A DNA stretch of 64,000 nucleotides from Photorhabdus heterorhabditis (GCF_018448905.1 NZ_RCWA01000003.1:62001-126000), one strand, 5' to 3'; shown: positions 8,095-17,921, counted from the first letter of the stretch. Made by a program: numbers and translations. The notes: generated by a model from the sequence alone, not told the origin.

Positions 8095-9789
8095 TTAAAT
8101 TTTTATCCAGGGATAAGCATCATCAGATGTTCCAGCGCCGTCAGGTACGGTTCCCCTATTCCACCATTTAGCTTCCCAGTTTTGACCTTTCCAGCTGACT
8201 TTATCGCCAGCTTTATACTCATTATTTGCATCCCATGTTGGGTAATCTCCGCCCTTGTCCTGATCACCCGGATCAACATTGACACCTTTGAAGTAGAATG
8301 GCGTCATATCTATTTTTTGGGTAATTAGCTCACAGCCAAGACCTTCTCTTGCGGCATTGACTAACAAACCTCGGTCTTGGTCTGCGGTCCATGTAAATAT
8401 TCCACCCAAGTTCTTCTCCAATGCATATTGAGCCTTGGATTTAACGGAACGAGGGGTGTCAGTCGAAATAAACAATTTGCTTTCCTCATTGTAGAGATAA
8501 TCAGCATCTGCTATTTCATCTGTATATAATTTAAAGTTATTCCTCCCTTTCTTTCCTTCTAAATCCAGATAATTATATATTGTGTCGTACCATTCTATTG
8601 TTCCTGATTCAAACGAGCCTGTTGTCGTAATTTTGGGATCTTTTTTCGGAACATAGCCAGGATCATAACTACCAGACAATGGAGAATAGCTATCAATAAC
8701 GGTATTTCTAGCATTGCGTGAATATCCAGCATAACCAATATTGATTGCAGATGCTGGAACACCAATACTTAGTAAATATTCAACCGCTTTTTCTACACTA
8801 TTCTCACCTTCTGGATAATTACGGAGATTCGTATGATGTAGCAGTTTTTCAGCCCATGGAGTACCAAAGAAATCATAGGTCATCACGTTAATACCATATA
8901 GTCCGGCTTTCAATAATTCTGGTATTTTTGATTTCTCCATTTTTTCTGGTACTGCGGAACAGGCTATGCTTATTTTTATATCTGAACGCCCTGCTTCTTT
9001 GAAAGCAGCTGTTAAGTCCTGAATTAAGCTAATATAATAATCACCATCATCAGGCGCGTAAATATTACCTTCGTTCCCTGCAACTCCTGGATATTCCCAG
9101 TCAATATCAATCTCAGTAAACATGGGAAAACGTTGGAATATATCAACCAGACTTGAGCAGAAATAAGATTTCAGTGTTTCATCTCTGACCATATTATAAA
9201 AACCATTACTCATGGTCCAACCACCAACACTGAATGACATAATAAGGTCATGGCCCTGAGCTTTTGCAGCCTGTTGAATTTTAGCCAATCCACCTAATAC
9301 GCCCATACTTTTAGATTGATCAAAATCCCTTGGCATTTGGATATCCTGCCAACCAGCATAAGTACAATTCTGATAAGACTGGCAATCACCCCATGCATCT
9401 GTAAATGTCACTTCTCCATTATTGGTACGGTTAAATAGTGGTGCTTGTTCTTTAATTTGCTGCTTTTTTTCACCTTCATCACCTAATATTCCACAGAACC
9501 CAATAATTAATTTATCATAAGCGAAAGGATTATCTAAAAGGTGTTGTAAATCTATTCCTCTACCTCGACTGGTGGGATCTTGATTCCCTTGTAATCTGCC
9601 ATCATATTGTGACCAATCTGTATAATACCCGAAAATTTTCGGTTTATTTCGTGTATCATATTTATTATAAACAGGTAATAAAACTCTCCCTGATGTGTAA
9701 CTGAAATTTATTGTCTCCGTTGATGGGTTGAAATTATCTATTTGGTAAGACTGTTCACTAAGAAAATCTGTCTGGATTATTTTTGACAT
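8095..9789 (-). CDS. GH18 chitinase with C-terminal chitin-binding module
   Basis: 564 residues. The GH18 barrel starts at KIFGYYTDWSQYDG, carries the SFSVGGWT motif and the catalytic DxxDxDxE as FTEIDIDWEYPG (Glu is the acid), and MTYDFFG late in the barrel. The last ~45 residues, YPTWDANNEYKAGDKVSWKG-x-NWEAKWW, form a CBM5/12 module. There is no N-terminal Sec signal, as in the Photorhabdus chitinases associated with Tc toxins, so release needs another route. It is divergent from stlA. It probably attacks insect chitin or peritrophic membrane. Confidence 0.93.
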   Translation of the reverse strand: MSKIIQTDFLSEQSYQIDNFNPSTETINFSYTSGRVLLPVYNKYDTRNKPKIFGYYTDWSQYDGRLQGNQDPTSRGRGIDLQHLLDNPFAYDKLIIGFCGILGDEGEKKQQIKEQAPLFNRTNNGEVTFTDAWGDCQSYQNCTYAGWQDIQMPRDFDQSKSMGVLGGLAKIQQAAKAQGHDLIMSFSVGGWTMSNGFYNMVRDETLKSYFCSSLVDIFQRFPMFTEIDIDWEYPGVAGNEGNIYAPDDGDYYISLIQDLTAAFKEAGRSDIKISIACSAVPEKMEKSKIPELLKAGLYGINVMTYDFFGTPWAEKLLHHTNLRNYPEGENSVEKAVEYLLSIGVPASAINIGYAGYSRNARNTVIDSYSPLSGSYDPGYVPKKDPKITTTGSFESGTIEWYDTIYNYLDLEGKKGRNNFKLYTDEIADADYLYNEESKLFISTDTPRSVKSKAQYALEKNLGGIFTWTADQDRGLLVNAAREGLGCELITQKIDMTPFYFKGVNVDPGDQDKGGDYPTWDANNEYKAGDKVSWKGQNWEAKWWNRGTVPDGAGTSDDAYPWIKI

Positions 9790-10021
9790 AAATGACCTCG
9801 ATTATATATCAATTTATTTATGTTGATTAACATTCCGCAACTTTATTTCTTACAGTGATGCAATTACAGTCTAACTTGTTTTATTAGGAAAACAACTAAT
9901 TGCTATTTTTTTGATTGTTAATGGTTAACTTAATTTTATGTCAATGTGTATGATATTATCACTTGTTTATTATAAGATGGAAAAATTAAAAGCAATAGTC
10001 TCAATTTGAAAATATATTAAT

Positions 10022-10050
10022 TTGACATTATCATAACTTCCAATTTAAAT
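10022..10050 (+). promoter_or_regulatory. possible stlA promoter
   Basis: A consensus -35 TTGACA (10022-10027) is followed 17 bases later by TTAAAT (10045-10050). A second possible -10, TATACT, lies at 10123-10128. The surrounding 415-base gap between the chitinase gene and stlA is strongly AT-rich and shows nothing else clear except the palindrome at 10058. Confidence 0.45.
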
Positions 10051-10057
10051 AAAATTC

Positions 10058-10075
10058 CGTAAATTAATTTTTACG
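10058..10075 (+). promoter_or_regulatory. TyrR-box-like palindrome upstream of stlA
   Basis: CGTAAA, six bases, TTTACG: a perfect inverted repeat matching the TyrR consensus TGTAAA-N6-TTTACA at 10 of 12 positions. StlA consumes phenylalanine, so control by the aromatic amino-acid regulator TyrR is sensible; published work on P. luminescens stlA implicates TyrR as far as I remember. It lies 130 bases before the start codon. Confidence 0.6.
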
Positions 10076-10204
10076 AACCATTGATTTTAATTTTATTTTC
10101 AGGTGGCTATTTTTCTGTGTTTTATACTTATACTAATTTGTATCATTAAGGGAGTTTGTTTCTTTAATATATTATTATCATTCTTATTTTATACGGAGAT
10201 GAAA

Positions 10205-11803
10205 ATGACCGCTAAAGATATTCAGCCAACCATTATTATTAATGAAAATGGTTTTATCTCTCTGGAAGATATCGATCAGATTGCGACAAAACAGAAAAAA
10301 GTAGAGATATCAAAGGGTGTCATAGATATTTTGAATCGTGGTCGTGAAAAATTAGAGGAAAAATTAAACTCAGGAGAGGTGATATATGGGATTAATACCG
10401 GATTTGGGGGAAATGCCAATTTAGTTGTGCCGTTTGAGAAGATTTCAGAACATCAGGAAAATTTGTTAACTTTTCTTTCTGCTGGCACTGGGGACTATAT
10501 GTCCAAAACGTGTATTAGAGCTTCACAATTTACGGTGTTACTTTCTGTTTGCAAAGGTTGGTCTGCAACTAGGCCAATTGTCGCTCAAACGATAGCCGAT
10601 CATCTTAACCATGATATTGTGCCTCTGGTTCCCCGATATGGCTCAGTGGGTGCAAGCGGTGATTTAATTCCTTTATCTTATATTGCACGGGCATTATGTG
10701 GTATTGGTCAAGTTAATTATATGGGCGAAGAAATTAGCGCGGCTGAGGCAATTAAACGTGCAGGATTGACGCCGTTATCCTTACAAGCAAAAGAAGGACT
10801 CGCTCTTATTAATGGCACTCGGGTGATGTCGGGTATCAGTTCAGTTACAGTTATTAAACTGGAAAAACTATTAAAAGCCACACTTTCTTCTATTGCATTG
10901 GCTGTTGAAGCATTACTCGCATCTCATGAACATTATGATGCCAGAATTCAGCAAGTTAAAAACCATCCTGGACAGAAAGCAGTAGCTAGTACATTGCGTA
11001 ATTTATTGGAAGGTTCGACACAGATCAATTTATTAGCAGGGATTAAAGAACAAGCGAATAAAGCTTGGCGTCACCAAGAAATCACCCGGCTAAATGATAC
11101 TTTACAAGAAGTTTACTCAATTCGTTGTGCACCGCAAATATTAGGTATAGTTCCAGAATCTTTAGCTACAGCTCGAAAAATATTGGAGCGGGAAGTTATT
11201 TCTGCTAATGATAATCCTTTGATTGATCCAGAAAATGGTGATGTTTTACATGGTGGGAATTTTATGGGGCAATATGTTGCCCGGACTATGGATGCATTAA
11301 AGTTGGATATTGCTTTAATTGCCAATCATCTTCATGCAATTGTAGCGTTGATGATGGATAGCCGTTTCTCCCGTGGATTACCAAATTCACTTAGCCCAAC
11401 TCCCGGTATGTACCAAGGTCTGAAAGGTATCCAACTTTCACAAACAGCTTTGGTTGCTGCAATTCGCCATGATTGTGCTGCATCTGGTATACATACTTTG
11501 GCGACAGAGCAATACAATCAAGATATTGTGAGCTTGGGTTTGCATGCCGCGCAAGATGTTCTGGAGATGGAACAGAAGTTACGTAATATTGTTTCAATGA
11601 CAATTCTGGTAGTTTGTCAGGCAATTTATCTCCGTGGCAATATTAGTAAACTTGCACCTGAAACAGCTAAGTTTTACCATGCGGTACGCGAAATCAGCTC
11701 TCCTCTGGAGGCAGATCGTGCATTGGATAAAGATATAATTCGGATTGCAGATGCAATTATTAATGATCAACTTCCTTTGCCAGAAATCATTCTTGAAGAA
11801 TAA
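10205..11803 (+). CDS. stlA: phenylalanine ammonia-lyase StlA
   Basis: 532 residues from ATG 10205, six bases after GGAG; the in-frame ATG at 10199 touches that GGAG and earlier ones have no ribosome site. The sequence is recognisable as Photorhabdus StlA. The MIO prosthetic group forms from Ala-Ser-Gly in GSVGASGDLIPL; the aromatic lyase motifs NTGFGGNAN and ANDNPL are present. It converts phenylalanine to trans-cinnamic acid, the first step to the multipotent isopropylstilbene and to cinnamic acid derivatives. Homology to histidine ammonia-lyase is expected, but there is no hut operon. The other stilbene genes are not in the window, as is usual for this dispersed pathway. Confidence 0.96.
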   Translation: MTAKDIQPTIIINENGFISLEDIDQIATKQKKVEISKGVIDILNRGREKLEEKLNSGEVIYGINTGFGGNANLVVPFEKISEHQENLLTFLSAGTGDYMSKTCIRASQFTVLLSVCKGWSATRPIVAQTIADHLNHDIVPLVPRYGSVGASGDLIPLSYIARALCGIGQVNYMGEEISAAEAIKRAGLTPLSLQAKEGLALINGTRVMSGISSVTVIKLEKLLKATLSSIALAVEALLASHEHYDARIQQVKNHPGQKAVASTLRNLLEGSTQINLLAGIKEQANKAWRHQEITRLNDTLQEVYSIRCAPQILGIVPESLATARKILEREVISANDNPLIDPENGDVLHGGNFMGQYVARTMDALKLDIALIANHLHAIVALMMDSRFSRGLPNSLSPTPGMYQGLKGIQLSQTALVAAIRHDCAASGIHTLATEQYNQDIVSLGLHAAQDVLEMEQKLRNIVSMTILVVCQAIYLRGNISKLAPETAKFYHAVREISSPLEADRALDKDIIRIADAIINDQLPLPEIILEE

Positions 11804-11904
11804 GAATAAAGTTACTGAAATTCTTCAATGATCTCTTGACTAAAAATGCAGAACCCCATTTACTTGCTGGGATAAAAGCAATATCGGTAAATAAGGGGTT
11901 TTGT

Positions 11905-12654
11905 ATGATTGTTTTTGTGACAGGAGCAACTTCAGGTTTTGGTGAATCAATCGCTAGAAAATTCATTCAGCATGGTTCTAGTGTTATTGCTGCTGGACGC
12001 CGTAAAGAACGATTAAAAAAATTAAAAGAGGAATTAGGGGATAAATTTCACTTTGTTCAACTTGATGTTACTGATCGGATGGCTATTAACCAAGCTATAC
12101 AGCAATTGCCAGCATCACTCCGTGATATTGATGTTTTAGTTAATAATGCAGGTTTAGCGCTTGGATTAGAACCCGCGTATCTGGCGAACCCGGATGATTG
12201 GGAAATGATGATTGACACCAATACCAAAGGGCTTGTAAATATGACCCATGCTCTGCTGCCTAAAATGGTAAAACGAGACCGTGGGCATATTATTAATATC
12301 GGTTCTACTGCTGCAAGTTGGCCATATTCAGGCGGGAATGTTTATGGCGCCACTAAAGCATTTGTAAAACAATTTAGTTTGGGTTTACGGGCAGATTTAC
12401 AGGGGAAACAAATCCGTGTTACTGATATCGAGCCTGGTTTAGTTGGTGGCACCGAGTTTTCTTTAGTACGTTTTAAAGGTGACAACGATAAAGTGAATAA
12501 AACCTACGATGGAGCACAGGCATTAACAGCCGAAGATGTAGCAGAAGCTGTTTTTTGGGTTGCCAACTTGCCTGATCATGTCAACATTAATACATTAGAG
12601 ATGATGCCAGTTTGCCAGTCATTCGCAGGGCTTAATGTACATAGAAATATATAA
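11905..12654 (+). CDS. ydfG: short-chain dehydrogenase YdfG (3-hydroxy acid / L-allo-threonine dehydrogenase)
   Basis: 249 residues starting MIVFVTGATSGFGESIARKF. It has the NADP-binding TGATSGFG, NNAGLALG, the catalytic Ser in NIGSTAAS and Tyr-x-x-x-Lys in YGATK. The tail NLPDHVNINTLEMMPVCQSFAGL is typical of YdfG, which oxidises L-serine, L-allo-threonine and 3-hydroxypropionate with NADP. ATG 11905 follows AAGGGG; an upstream in-frame start at 11836 is not supported. It is co-directional with stlA, 101 bases downstream. Confidence 0.93.
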   Translation: MIVFVTGATSGFGESIARKFIQHGSSVIAAGRRKERLKKLKEELGDKFHFVQLDVTDRMAINQAIQQLPASLRDIDVLVNNAGLALGLEPAYLANPDDWEMMIDTNTKGLVNMTHALLPKMVKRDRGHIINIGSTAASWPYSGGNVYGATKAFVKQFSLGLRADLQGKQIRVTDIEPGLVGGTEFSLVRFKGDNDKVNKTYDGAQALTAEDVAEAVFWVANLPDHVNINTLEMMPVCQSFAGLNVHRNI

Positions 12655-12768
12655 TCACATTCTTCTTGATATTTTGTTGAATATCTCAATGCTATCTTAT
12701 AGTTTATCTATCTGATAATTCCCTATTGTGCCATTAATGGGTCCCACTTTCTTTCAAGAGGATAAAAG

Positions 12769-13131
12769 ATGAATATTTATAAGTCTTTGATATTAAAAAT
12801 TATATCAGCTATTGCTCTGGTAATTCCTTTGCTGTGGCAAGCGCCAGCATTGGCGGCAACTTGTACCTCCAGCAGTACCTGTGTCACAGTAAATGGTAGC
12901 GGTGATACGGCTATGGAGAAAGAAGCAGCCCGTCAAAGTAAAGAGCAATGGGATGAAACCAAGAATATTCGTACCAAGGTGAATAAACGTGCTGAGAAGG
13001 AATTTGATAAGTTAGATAAAGCGATTGATAACCGTGATGCATGCATGAAAAGTACCAATATAAACGCTTATTGGGAGCCGAATACCGAACGTTGCCTAGA
13101 CAGCAATACAGGTATGCCTATTAGACCGTAA
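12769..13131 (+). CDS. ynfB: YnfB family (UPF0482) exported protein
   Basis: 120 residues with a signal peptide (about residues 1-29, ending ALAA). The conserved block [35 protein letters not shown] and [15 protein letters not shown] matches E. coli YnfB closely. AGAGG lies upstream. Function is unknown; the protein is likely periplasmic. It keeps the E. coli order with ynfD and ynfK/mlc. Confidence 0.9.
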   Translation: MNIYKSLILKIISAIALVIPLLWQAPALAATCTSSSTCVTVNGSGDTAMEKEAARQSKEQWDETKNIRTKVNKRAEKEFDKLDKAIDNRDACMKSTNINAYWEPNTERCLDSNTGMPIRP

Positions 13132-13153
13132 AATTTGAATAAAGGTGATGACC

Positions 13154-13426
13154 ATGAAGAAAGCGTTTTTATTTAGTGCATTGATTTTTACTGTATCTCC
13201 ATTTGCATTTTCTGCACAAGCTTCATGTGAAAGCGTGAAAGCACAGATTGCGCAAAAAATTATCAATAATGGTGTGCCGGAATCCAGCTTTAAGTTGGAA
13301 ATTGTTCCTAATGACCAAGTTGAACAAGCCAGTGGTAAGATCGTTGGACATTGTGAGAATAATACCCAAAAGATTGTATATACCCGGCAAGTAAATCAAT
13401 CCCCAAATTCGCCAGTTGCAAAATAA
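13154..13426 (+). CDS. ynfD: YnfD family (DUF1161) exported protein
   Basis: 90 residues from ATG 13154, eight bases after AAAGG; GTG 13145 and ATG 13148 overlap the ribosome site. The signal peptide ends SAQA. The mature part SCESVKAQIAQKIINNGVP and GHCENNTQKIVYTR are the DUF1161 core with two Cys that could form a disulfide. Small periplasmic protein of unknown role. Confidence 0.88.
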   Translation: MKKAFLFSALIFTVSPFAFSAQASCESVKAQIAQKIINNGVPESSFKLEIVPNDQVEQASGKIVGHCENNTQKIVYTRQVNQSPNSPVAK

Positions 13427-13435
13427 ACTCTCCGT

Positions 13436-13460
13436 AGAGGGCTTTGGATGCCCTCTTTCC
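13436..13460 (+). terminator. terminator after ynfD
   Basis: Stem AGAGGGC with GCCCTCT and a seven-base loop, followed by TTTCC; it lies between the convergent ynfD and bioD-like genes. Confidence 0.6.
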
Positions 13461-13489
13461 ATATCTTATTTAATATTTCAAATCCATAA

Positions 13490-14161
13490 TTATTCTCCAG
13501 TTTGTTTTAATATGGTAGAAATATCCAAATAGCTGGATAAATCTTTCTCTTCTGGACGTAAAAGATAAGGAATTTCACCCAATTGTGGTGCGTTGATGTG
13601 ACGGCGTAACCTATCCAGAACTTTTGCATAGTAAGATAAACCAGGATTAGTTCTGTTTGCTACCCATCCAACTAACTGCAAACCATCATTTATTATTGCC
13701 TGTGCGGTCAGAATCGAATGATTTATACAACCAGGCTGAATTCCAACAACTAAAATTACTGGGATTTTTTCCCGAATAACCCAATCAAAATAAAAAGTCT
13801 CATCATTTAGCAATACACGCCAACCGCCATTACCTTCAATAATAACGCGATCAGCTTTATTGTTAAGGTTATTTAATCCTTTTTTCATCTGTTCGAAATC
13901 AATCTGATTTTCTTCACAGTAACTGCTTTTCCAGATAACTGGGTTTATTTCTTCATATTTAAGCTGGATGGGAGAGGATTTTTGCAAAACTACGGCATCT
14001 CGATTGCGCATTCCTTCTTCTGTTTCATACCCTTCTGTAGCTATAGGTTTATAACCTACTGCTGTTGCTCCGTCACGATTAAAAACTTGTAATAATGCAC
14101 GGGTAACAACTGTTTTACCGATGTTGGTATCTGTCCCCGTCACAAATAAGCGAGTTAACAT
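13490..14161 (-). CDS. ynfK: dethiobiotin synthetase paralogue BioD2/YnfK
   Basis: 223 residues from ATG 14161, MLTRLFVTGTDTNIGKTVVTRALL; the P-loop is GTDTNIGKT. Other BioD features: VGYKPIATEG, and IIEGNGGWRVLL where BioD1 reads EGAGG. It would make dethiobiotin from diaminopelargonate, CO2 and ATP. It sits beside mlc, not in the bio operon, as does ynfK in E. coli, hence the paralogue name. The gap to mlc is 109 bases. Confidence 0.9.
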   Translation of the reverse strand: MLTRLFVTGTDTNIGKTVVTRALLQVFNRDGATAVGYKPIATEGYETEEGMRNRDAVVLQKSSPIQLKYEEINPVIWKSSYCEENQIDFEQMKKGLNNLNNKADRVIIEGNGGWRVLLNDETFYFDWVIREKIPVILVVGIQPGCINHSILTAQAIINDGLQLVGWVANRTNPGLSYYAKVLDRLRRHINAPQLGEIPYLLRPEEKDLSSYLDISTILKQTGE

Positions 14162-14270
14162 AAATTTTGTTTTCCATAATGACAGATAAAATCCAGTTAA
14201 TAAGGAGTTAAGTTTAGAGTATGTGGCTATCAAGGAGATTGCGTTAGCTCAATGTTTAGGTCAATTATCA

Positions 14271-15482
14271 TTATCCTTTCATCAAATTGATCAATAATGA
14301 ACCATCATATAAAGCTTTTTTAACTGAGGCTACAGCCGATAATGTTCCAGAGTTATTGAATTCCGTTGCAACCAACGTAACTTGTTTACTATAAGCAGGC
14401 AAAGATTGCTGTTTAATACATTCATTGATGATCGGGTATAAAATCTGCTGGCAAGTGTTAAGAGGAGAACCAATCAAAATTTTCTCTGGATTAAATAGGT
14501 TCACCATAATTGCGATAATACGACCAATTTTCACACCTATATCACGAATAATATCCATGGCTAAAATATCGCGTTTATTGGCTGCCTGACAGAGTGACTC
14601 AATAGTTAGCGACTCATCATTAAGTAAAGAATCTGGGGCAGTTGTTAACAACTGTTTTGTTCTGGATAAAATATGGCTGATATTTGTAACGGTTTCCAGA
14701 CAGCCTAAGTTTCCGCACTGGCAGAGTTCACCGTTGGGTTCAGATTGGATATGCCCTATTTCCATTACACTACGGTTACCTGAATGTAATGTTTGTCCTG
14801 CAATGATAACGCCAGCACCGATATTATCATCAATAACAATTTGGATAATATTCTGGCAGTTTTTTGCCGCCCCATATAATGATTCAGCTATCGTCCAGGC
14901 GGTTATTTCATGTTGAAGAAATATCGGTAGTCCAGTGCGGCGATGCAAATATTCACTTATTGGCAATTCCTGAACCTGATAGTAAGGAAAACTATGGATG
15001 AGTCCTTTGGTTGGATCAACAATAGCATTTATAGTAATACTGATTGCCGTCAAACGCTCAAGACAGGATTGATAGCAGCTGAAAAATGAATCAATTTCAT
15101 CAACAATTCTGTCTAAAAAGGATTTGTCATTGTTGGCAGGTAATGGCAATACATCTTCAACAATTAATTTGCCACTGAGATCGCGAAGACCCAACATCAA
15201 ATTTCCCAGACTAATACTGACACATAAAAAATGCCAACTTTCAGAAGCAAGCCTCAGCCCGGTTGCTGGACGCCCTCTGAATCCTAAATCCAGAAACTCT
15301 GTTTCCATGACTAAATGAGCATCAACCAGCTCACGGACAATTTTGGTAATACTGGCTGGAGCTAGTTGAGCTTTTTTAGAGAGCTCAATACGGGAAATCG
15401 GGCCATATTGATCAATTAATCGGTAAACAGTACCAATATTATTCTGCTTTATTTGATCAATGTGACTTGGTTGTCCATCCAT
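14271..15482 (-). CDS. mlc: Mlc (DgsA) ROK-family repressor of sugar uptake genes
   Basis: 403 residues from ATG 15482, preceded by AAAAGGG; a GTG at 15488 abuts that site. The N-terminal helix-turn-helix (SRIELSKKAQLAPASITKIVRELV) and ROK domain are full length. Zinc ligands lie in EIGHIQSEPNGELCQCGNLGC (His and three Cys). Mlc represses pts genes and is sequestered by the glucose transporter PtsG (EIICB). E. coli neighbours ynfK and ynfL are conserved. Confidence 0.94.
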   Translation of the reverse strand: MDGQPSHIDQIKQNNIGTVYRLIDQYGPISRIELSKKAQLAPASITKIVRELVDAHLVMETEFLDLGFRGRPATGLRLASESWHFLCVSISLGNLMLGLRDLSGKLIVEDVLPLPANNDKSFLDRIVDEIDSFFSCYQSCLERLTAISITINAIVDPTKGLIHSFPYYQVQELPISEYLHRRTGLPIFLQHEITAWTIAESLYGAAKNCQNIIQIVIDDNIGAGVIIAGQTLHSGNRSVMEIGHIQSEPNGELCQCGNLGCLETVTNISHILSRTKQLLTTAPDSLLNDESLTIESLCQAANKRDILAMDIIRDIGVKIGRIIAIMVNLFNPEKILIGSPLNTCQQILYPIINECIKQQSLPAYSKQVTLVATEFNNSGTLSAVASVKKALYDGSLLINLMKG

Positions 15483-15611
15483 ATTCACCCTTTTGCTCGT
15501 TAATTAATTCGTGCTCCAAAATAATTGAAGGCTGATTATGTCGATGTTTTAGGCAAAAGGTATCATTCTTTCAATCAATATGTGATATTAAACACGAAAT
15601 TTAGCTAATTT

Positions 15612-16526
15612 CTACTCATTTTTCTCGTTCAAAATGTTAGATATGAGTAATTTTATCAGCCTGTTCGCTGCTGCTGATACCGGTCGATTTTTATGGTTTA
15701 CCAACCACACTTCAGAAAAAGAGTGATTATCCGCTATTGGAATATATTGGACACCATCGACTTTCATTCGCGTAAAGGACTCGGTAACAACACTTATCCC
15801 TAACCCAGCAGAGACAAGACCGAGAATTGTCATTGCTTCGCCTGCTTCCTGTGAGATCATAGGTGTCACGCCAGCTTCAGCGAGTAAAGTGATTATTTCA
15901 TCATATAAAGCCGTCCCGACTTCGCGCTCAAAAAATACCAATGGATAACCAGCCAGCATTTCGAGTTTTATTCCCTGCTGGGTAAATTCCAACAAAGGGT
16001 GTCCATCACAAACAGCAAGTACAAAAGATTCGCGAAATAATAGCCGATACTCAAGGTTATCTGGTAATTGAGTATTACGCATGATACCGATATCTATCCG
16101 CCCAGTGAGTAATGGTGAGATCTGTTGTTTAGTATTCATTTGGTGCATATGAATAGATACCTCCGGATAACACTCCCGGAATTGGCGTAAACTAAGAGTG
16201 ACCTTCGGCATAAAAGGGGTTGTAGAGGTGAAACCGATTGATATTTCACCTAATTCCCCTTTTTGCATTCTCGCTGCTTTTGTTGCAGCAGCATCAACCT
16301 GAGCCAGAATTTGGTAAGCTTCCTCCAGAAACATGTTACCTGCCGGAGTCAGTTTCACATTTCGGTTATTACGTTCTAGTAACTGTGCGTTTATACTATT
16401 TTCAAGCGATTGAATTTGTTGGCTTAATGGCGGCTGTGAAATGTTAAGCCGTTCTGCCGCGCGACCAAAATGTAATTCTTCTGCAACTGCAATAAAGTAG
16501 CGTAAATGCCGTAATTCAATAGCCAT
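15612..16526 (-). CDS. ynfL: LysR-type transcriptional regulator YnfL
   Basis: 304 residues. The winged helix-turn-helix is at the N-terminus (LRHLRYFIAVAEELHFGRAAERLNISQPPLSQQIQSLE), with a periplasmic-binding-like effector domain after residue 90. ATG 16526 is seven bases after AAGG; the GTG at 16532 is too close. It is divergent from the MFS gene ynfM, which it probably controls; the effector is unknown. Confidence 0.92.
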   Translation of the reverse strand: MAIELRHLRYFIAVAEELHFGRAAERLNISQPPLSQQIQSLENSINAQLLERNNRNVKLTPAGNMFLEEAYQILAQVDAAATKAARMQKGELGEISIGFTSTTPFMPKVTLSLRQFRECYPEVSIHMHQMNTKQQISPLLTGRIDIGIMRNTQLPDNLEYRLLFRESFVLAVCDGHPLLEFTQQGIKLEMLAGYPLVFFEREVGTALYDEIITLLAEAGVTPMISQEAGEAMTILGLVSAGLGISVVTESFTRMKVDGVQYIPIADNHSFSEVWLVNHKNRPVSAAANRLIKLLISNILNEKNE

Positions 16527-16652
16527 AATCACCTTTAATATTTAATACATATCATTATGAATGATTAATATATTAGACAAAATATTTCACAATTCATATG
16601 CTTGATTTAGTCAAAACCAAAGTTACTTATTATGAGTTAAGTAAGGATTCAT

Positions 16653-17921
16653 GTGAGCACTATCCATAGCATTAGTGAAAACCGGGTTTCTGGTAAGAAT
16701 CTTGTCCAAAATATTCAAAATGAGAAAAATTATATTCAGAAAAAAGACGCTTTGTACATTAGAGTGACGTTGTCACTCTTTACTGTAGGATTAGCCTCGT
16801 TTGCCTTGCTCTATTTTGTTCAGCCGATTCTACCGATGTTATCAGAGGACTTTGGTGTTTCTCCGGCAACCAGCAGTTTATCTTTATCACTTTCGACTGG
16901 CATGCTGGCTTTGGGATTATTGATAACGGGTCCTTTGTCTGATGCCATTGGTCGTAAAAATATCATGGTAACTGCATTGTCTGCCGCTGCAATTTTCACT
17001 TTACTAAGTGCATTTATGACCAGTTGGTCTGGAATTCTAATTGTACGCATTCTGGTTGGTTTGTCTCTCAGCGGTGTAGCTGCTGTTGCTATGACTTATC
17101 TTAGTGAGGAAATTCATCCAAATTTTGTTGCTTTATCAATGGGGCTTTATATCAGCGGTAATTCTATTGGTGGAATGAGTGGACGATTAATATCGGGTAT
17201 TATCACTGATTATTTCTCATGGCGTATTTCTATCATCGTATTAGGTGCATTTGCATTGATTGCTGCCATTATGTTTTGTCGTATGTTACCTCAATCGCGT
17301 CATTTTCGTCCAAGCTCCTTAAAACCAAAATCTTTATTGATAAACCTGAAGTTACACTTTCGTGATAAAGGATTGCCATTATTATTTTCTGAGGCATTTT
17401 TGCTGATGGGTGGCTTTATTACGGTGTTTAATTATATAGGTTATCGTTTATTAGACTCACCTTATCATTTCAGTCAGTCAACTGTAGGTATATTATCCAT
17501 TGTATATCTTGCAGGTACATACAGTGCATCTAAAGCAGGCGCATTAACCCGTAAATATGGACTTGGAAAAGTTTTGATAGCTACGATTAGTATGATGCTG
17601 GTTGGTATTCTTATTACTATGCTATCGTCTGTAATGATGATTATGATTGGCATAACAGTATTAACCTCCGGTTTCTTTGCAGCACATGCTGTCGCTAGCA
17701 GTTGGGTTGGACGTCGTGCTCGCCGGGCTAAAGCCCAAGCTTCTTCTCTTTATCTCTTTTGCTACTATGCTGGCTCAAGTGTAGCAGGTACCCTTGGTGG
17801 TATATTCTGGCTTCAATTAGGTTGGAATGGGGTTGTGTTATTTATTACCATTCTTACCCTTTTAGCCTTATTTTTGGGGTTTAAACTCATTAAGTTACCT
17901 GATGCAAAAATAACATATTAG
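16653..17921 (+). CDS. ynfM: MFS transporter YnfM
   Basis: 422 residues with about 12 membrane segments and the MFS loop motif GPLSDAIGRKNIM after segment 2. It is in the YnfM group (drug/metabolite efflux), conserved beside ynfL. The start is GTG 16653 with TAAGGA upstream; the overlapping ATG at 16651 reads ATGTGA and stops at once. The coding region contains a perfect matS site. Confidence 0.92.
   Translation: MSTIHSISENRVSGKNLVQNIQNEKNYIQKKDALYIRVTLSLFTVGLASFALLYFVQPILPMLSEDFGVSPATSSLSLSLSTGMLALGLLITGPLSDAIGRKNIMVTALSAAAIFTLLSAFMTSWSGILIVRILVGLSLSGVAAVAMTYLSEEIHPNFVALSMGLYISGNSIGGMSGRLISGIITDYFSWRISIIVLGAFALIAAIMFCRMLPQSRHFRPSSLKPKSLLINLKLHFRDKGLPLLFSEAFLLMGGFITVFNYIGYRLLDSPYHFSQSTVGILSIVYLAGTYSASKAGALTRKYGLGKVLIATISMMLVGILITMLSSVMMIMIGITVLTSGFFAAHAVASSWVGRRARRAKAQASSLYLFCYYAGSSVAGTLGGIFWLQLGWNGVVLFITILTLLALFLGFKLIKLPDAKITY
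16764..16776. promoter_or_regulatory. matS site (MatP binding)
   Basis: GTGACGTTGTCAC fits the MatP consensus GTGAC-R-N-Y-GTCAC at every position. With ten fixed and two two-fold bases such a match is expected about once in four million positions of random sequence. It lies inside ynfM. MatP organises the Ter macrodomain. Confidence 0.85.

Noticed and set aside
10103-10198. N-terminal extension of StlA
   Set aside because: The added residues are hydrophobic and lack a ribosome site; the ATG at 10205 gives the known 532-residue length with GGAG at good distance.
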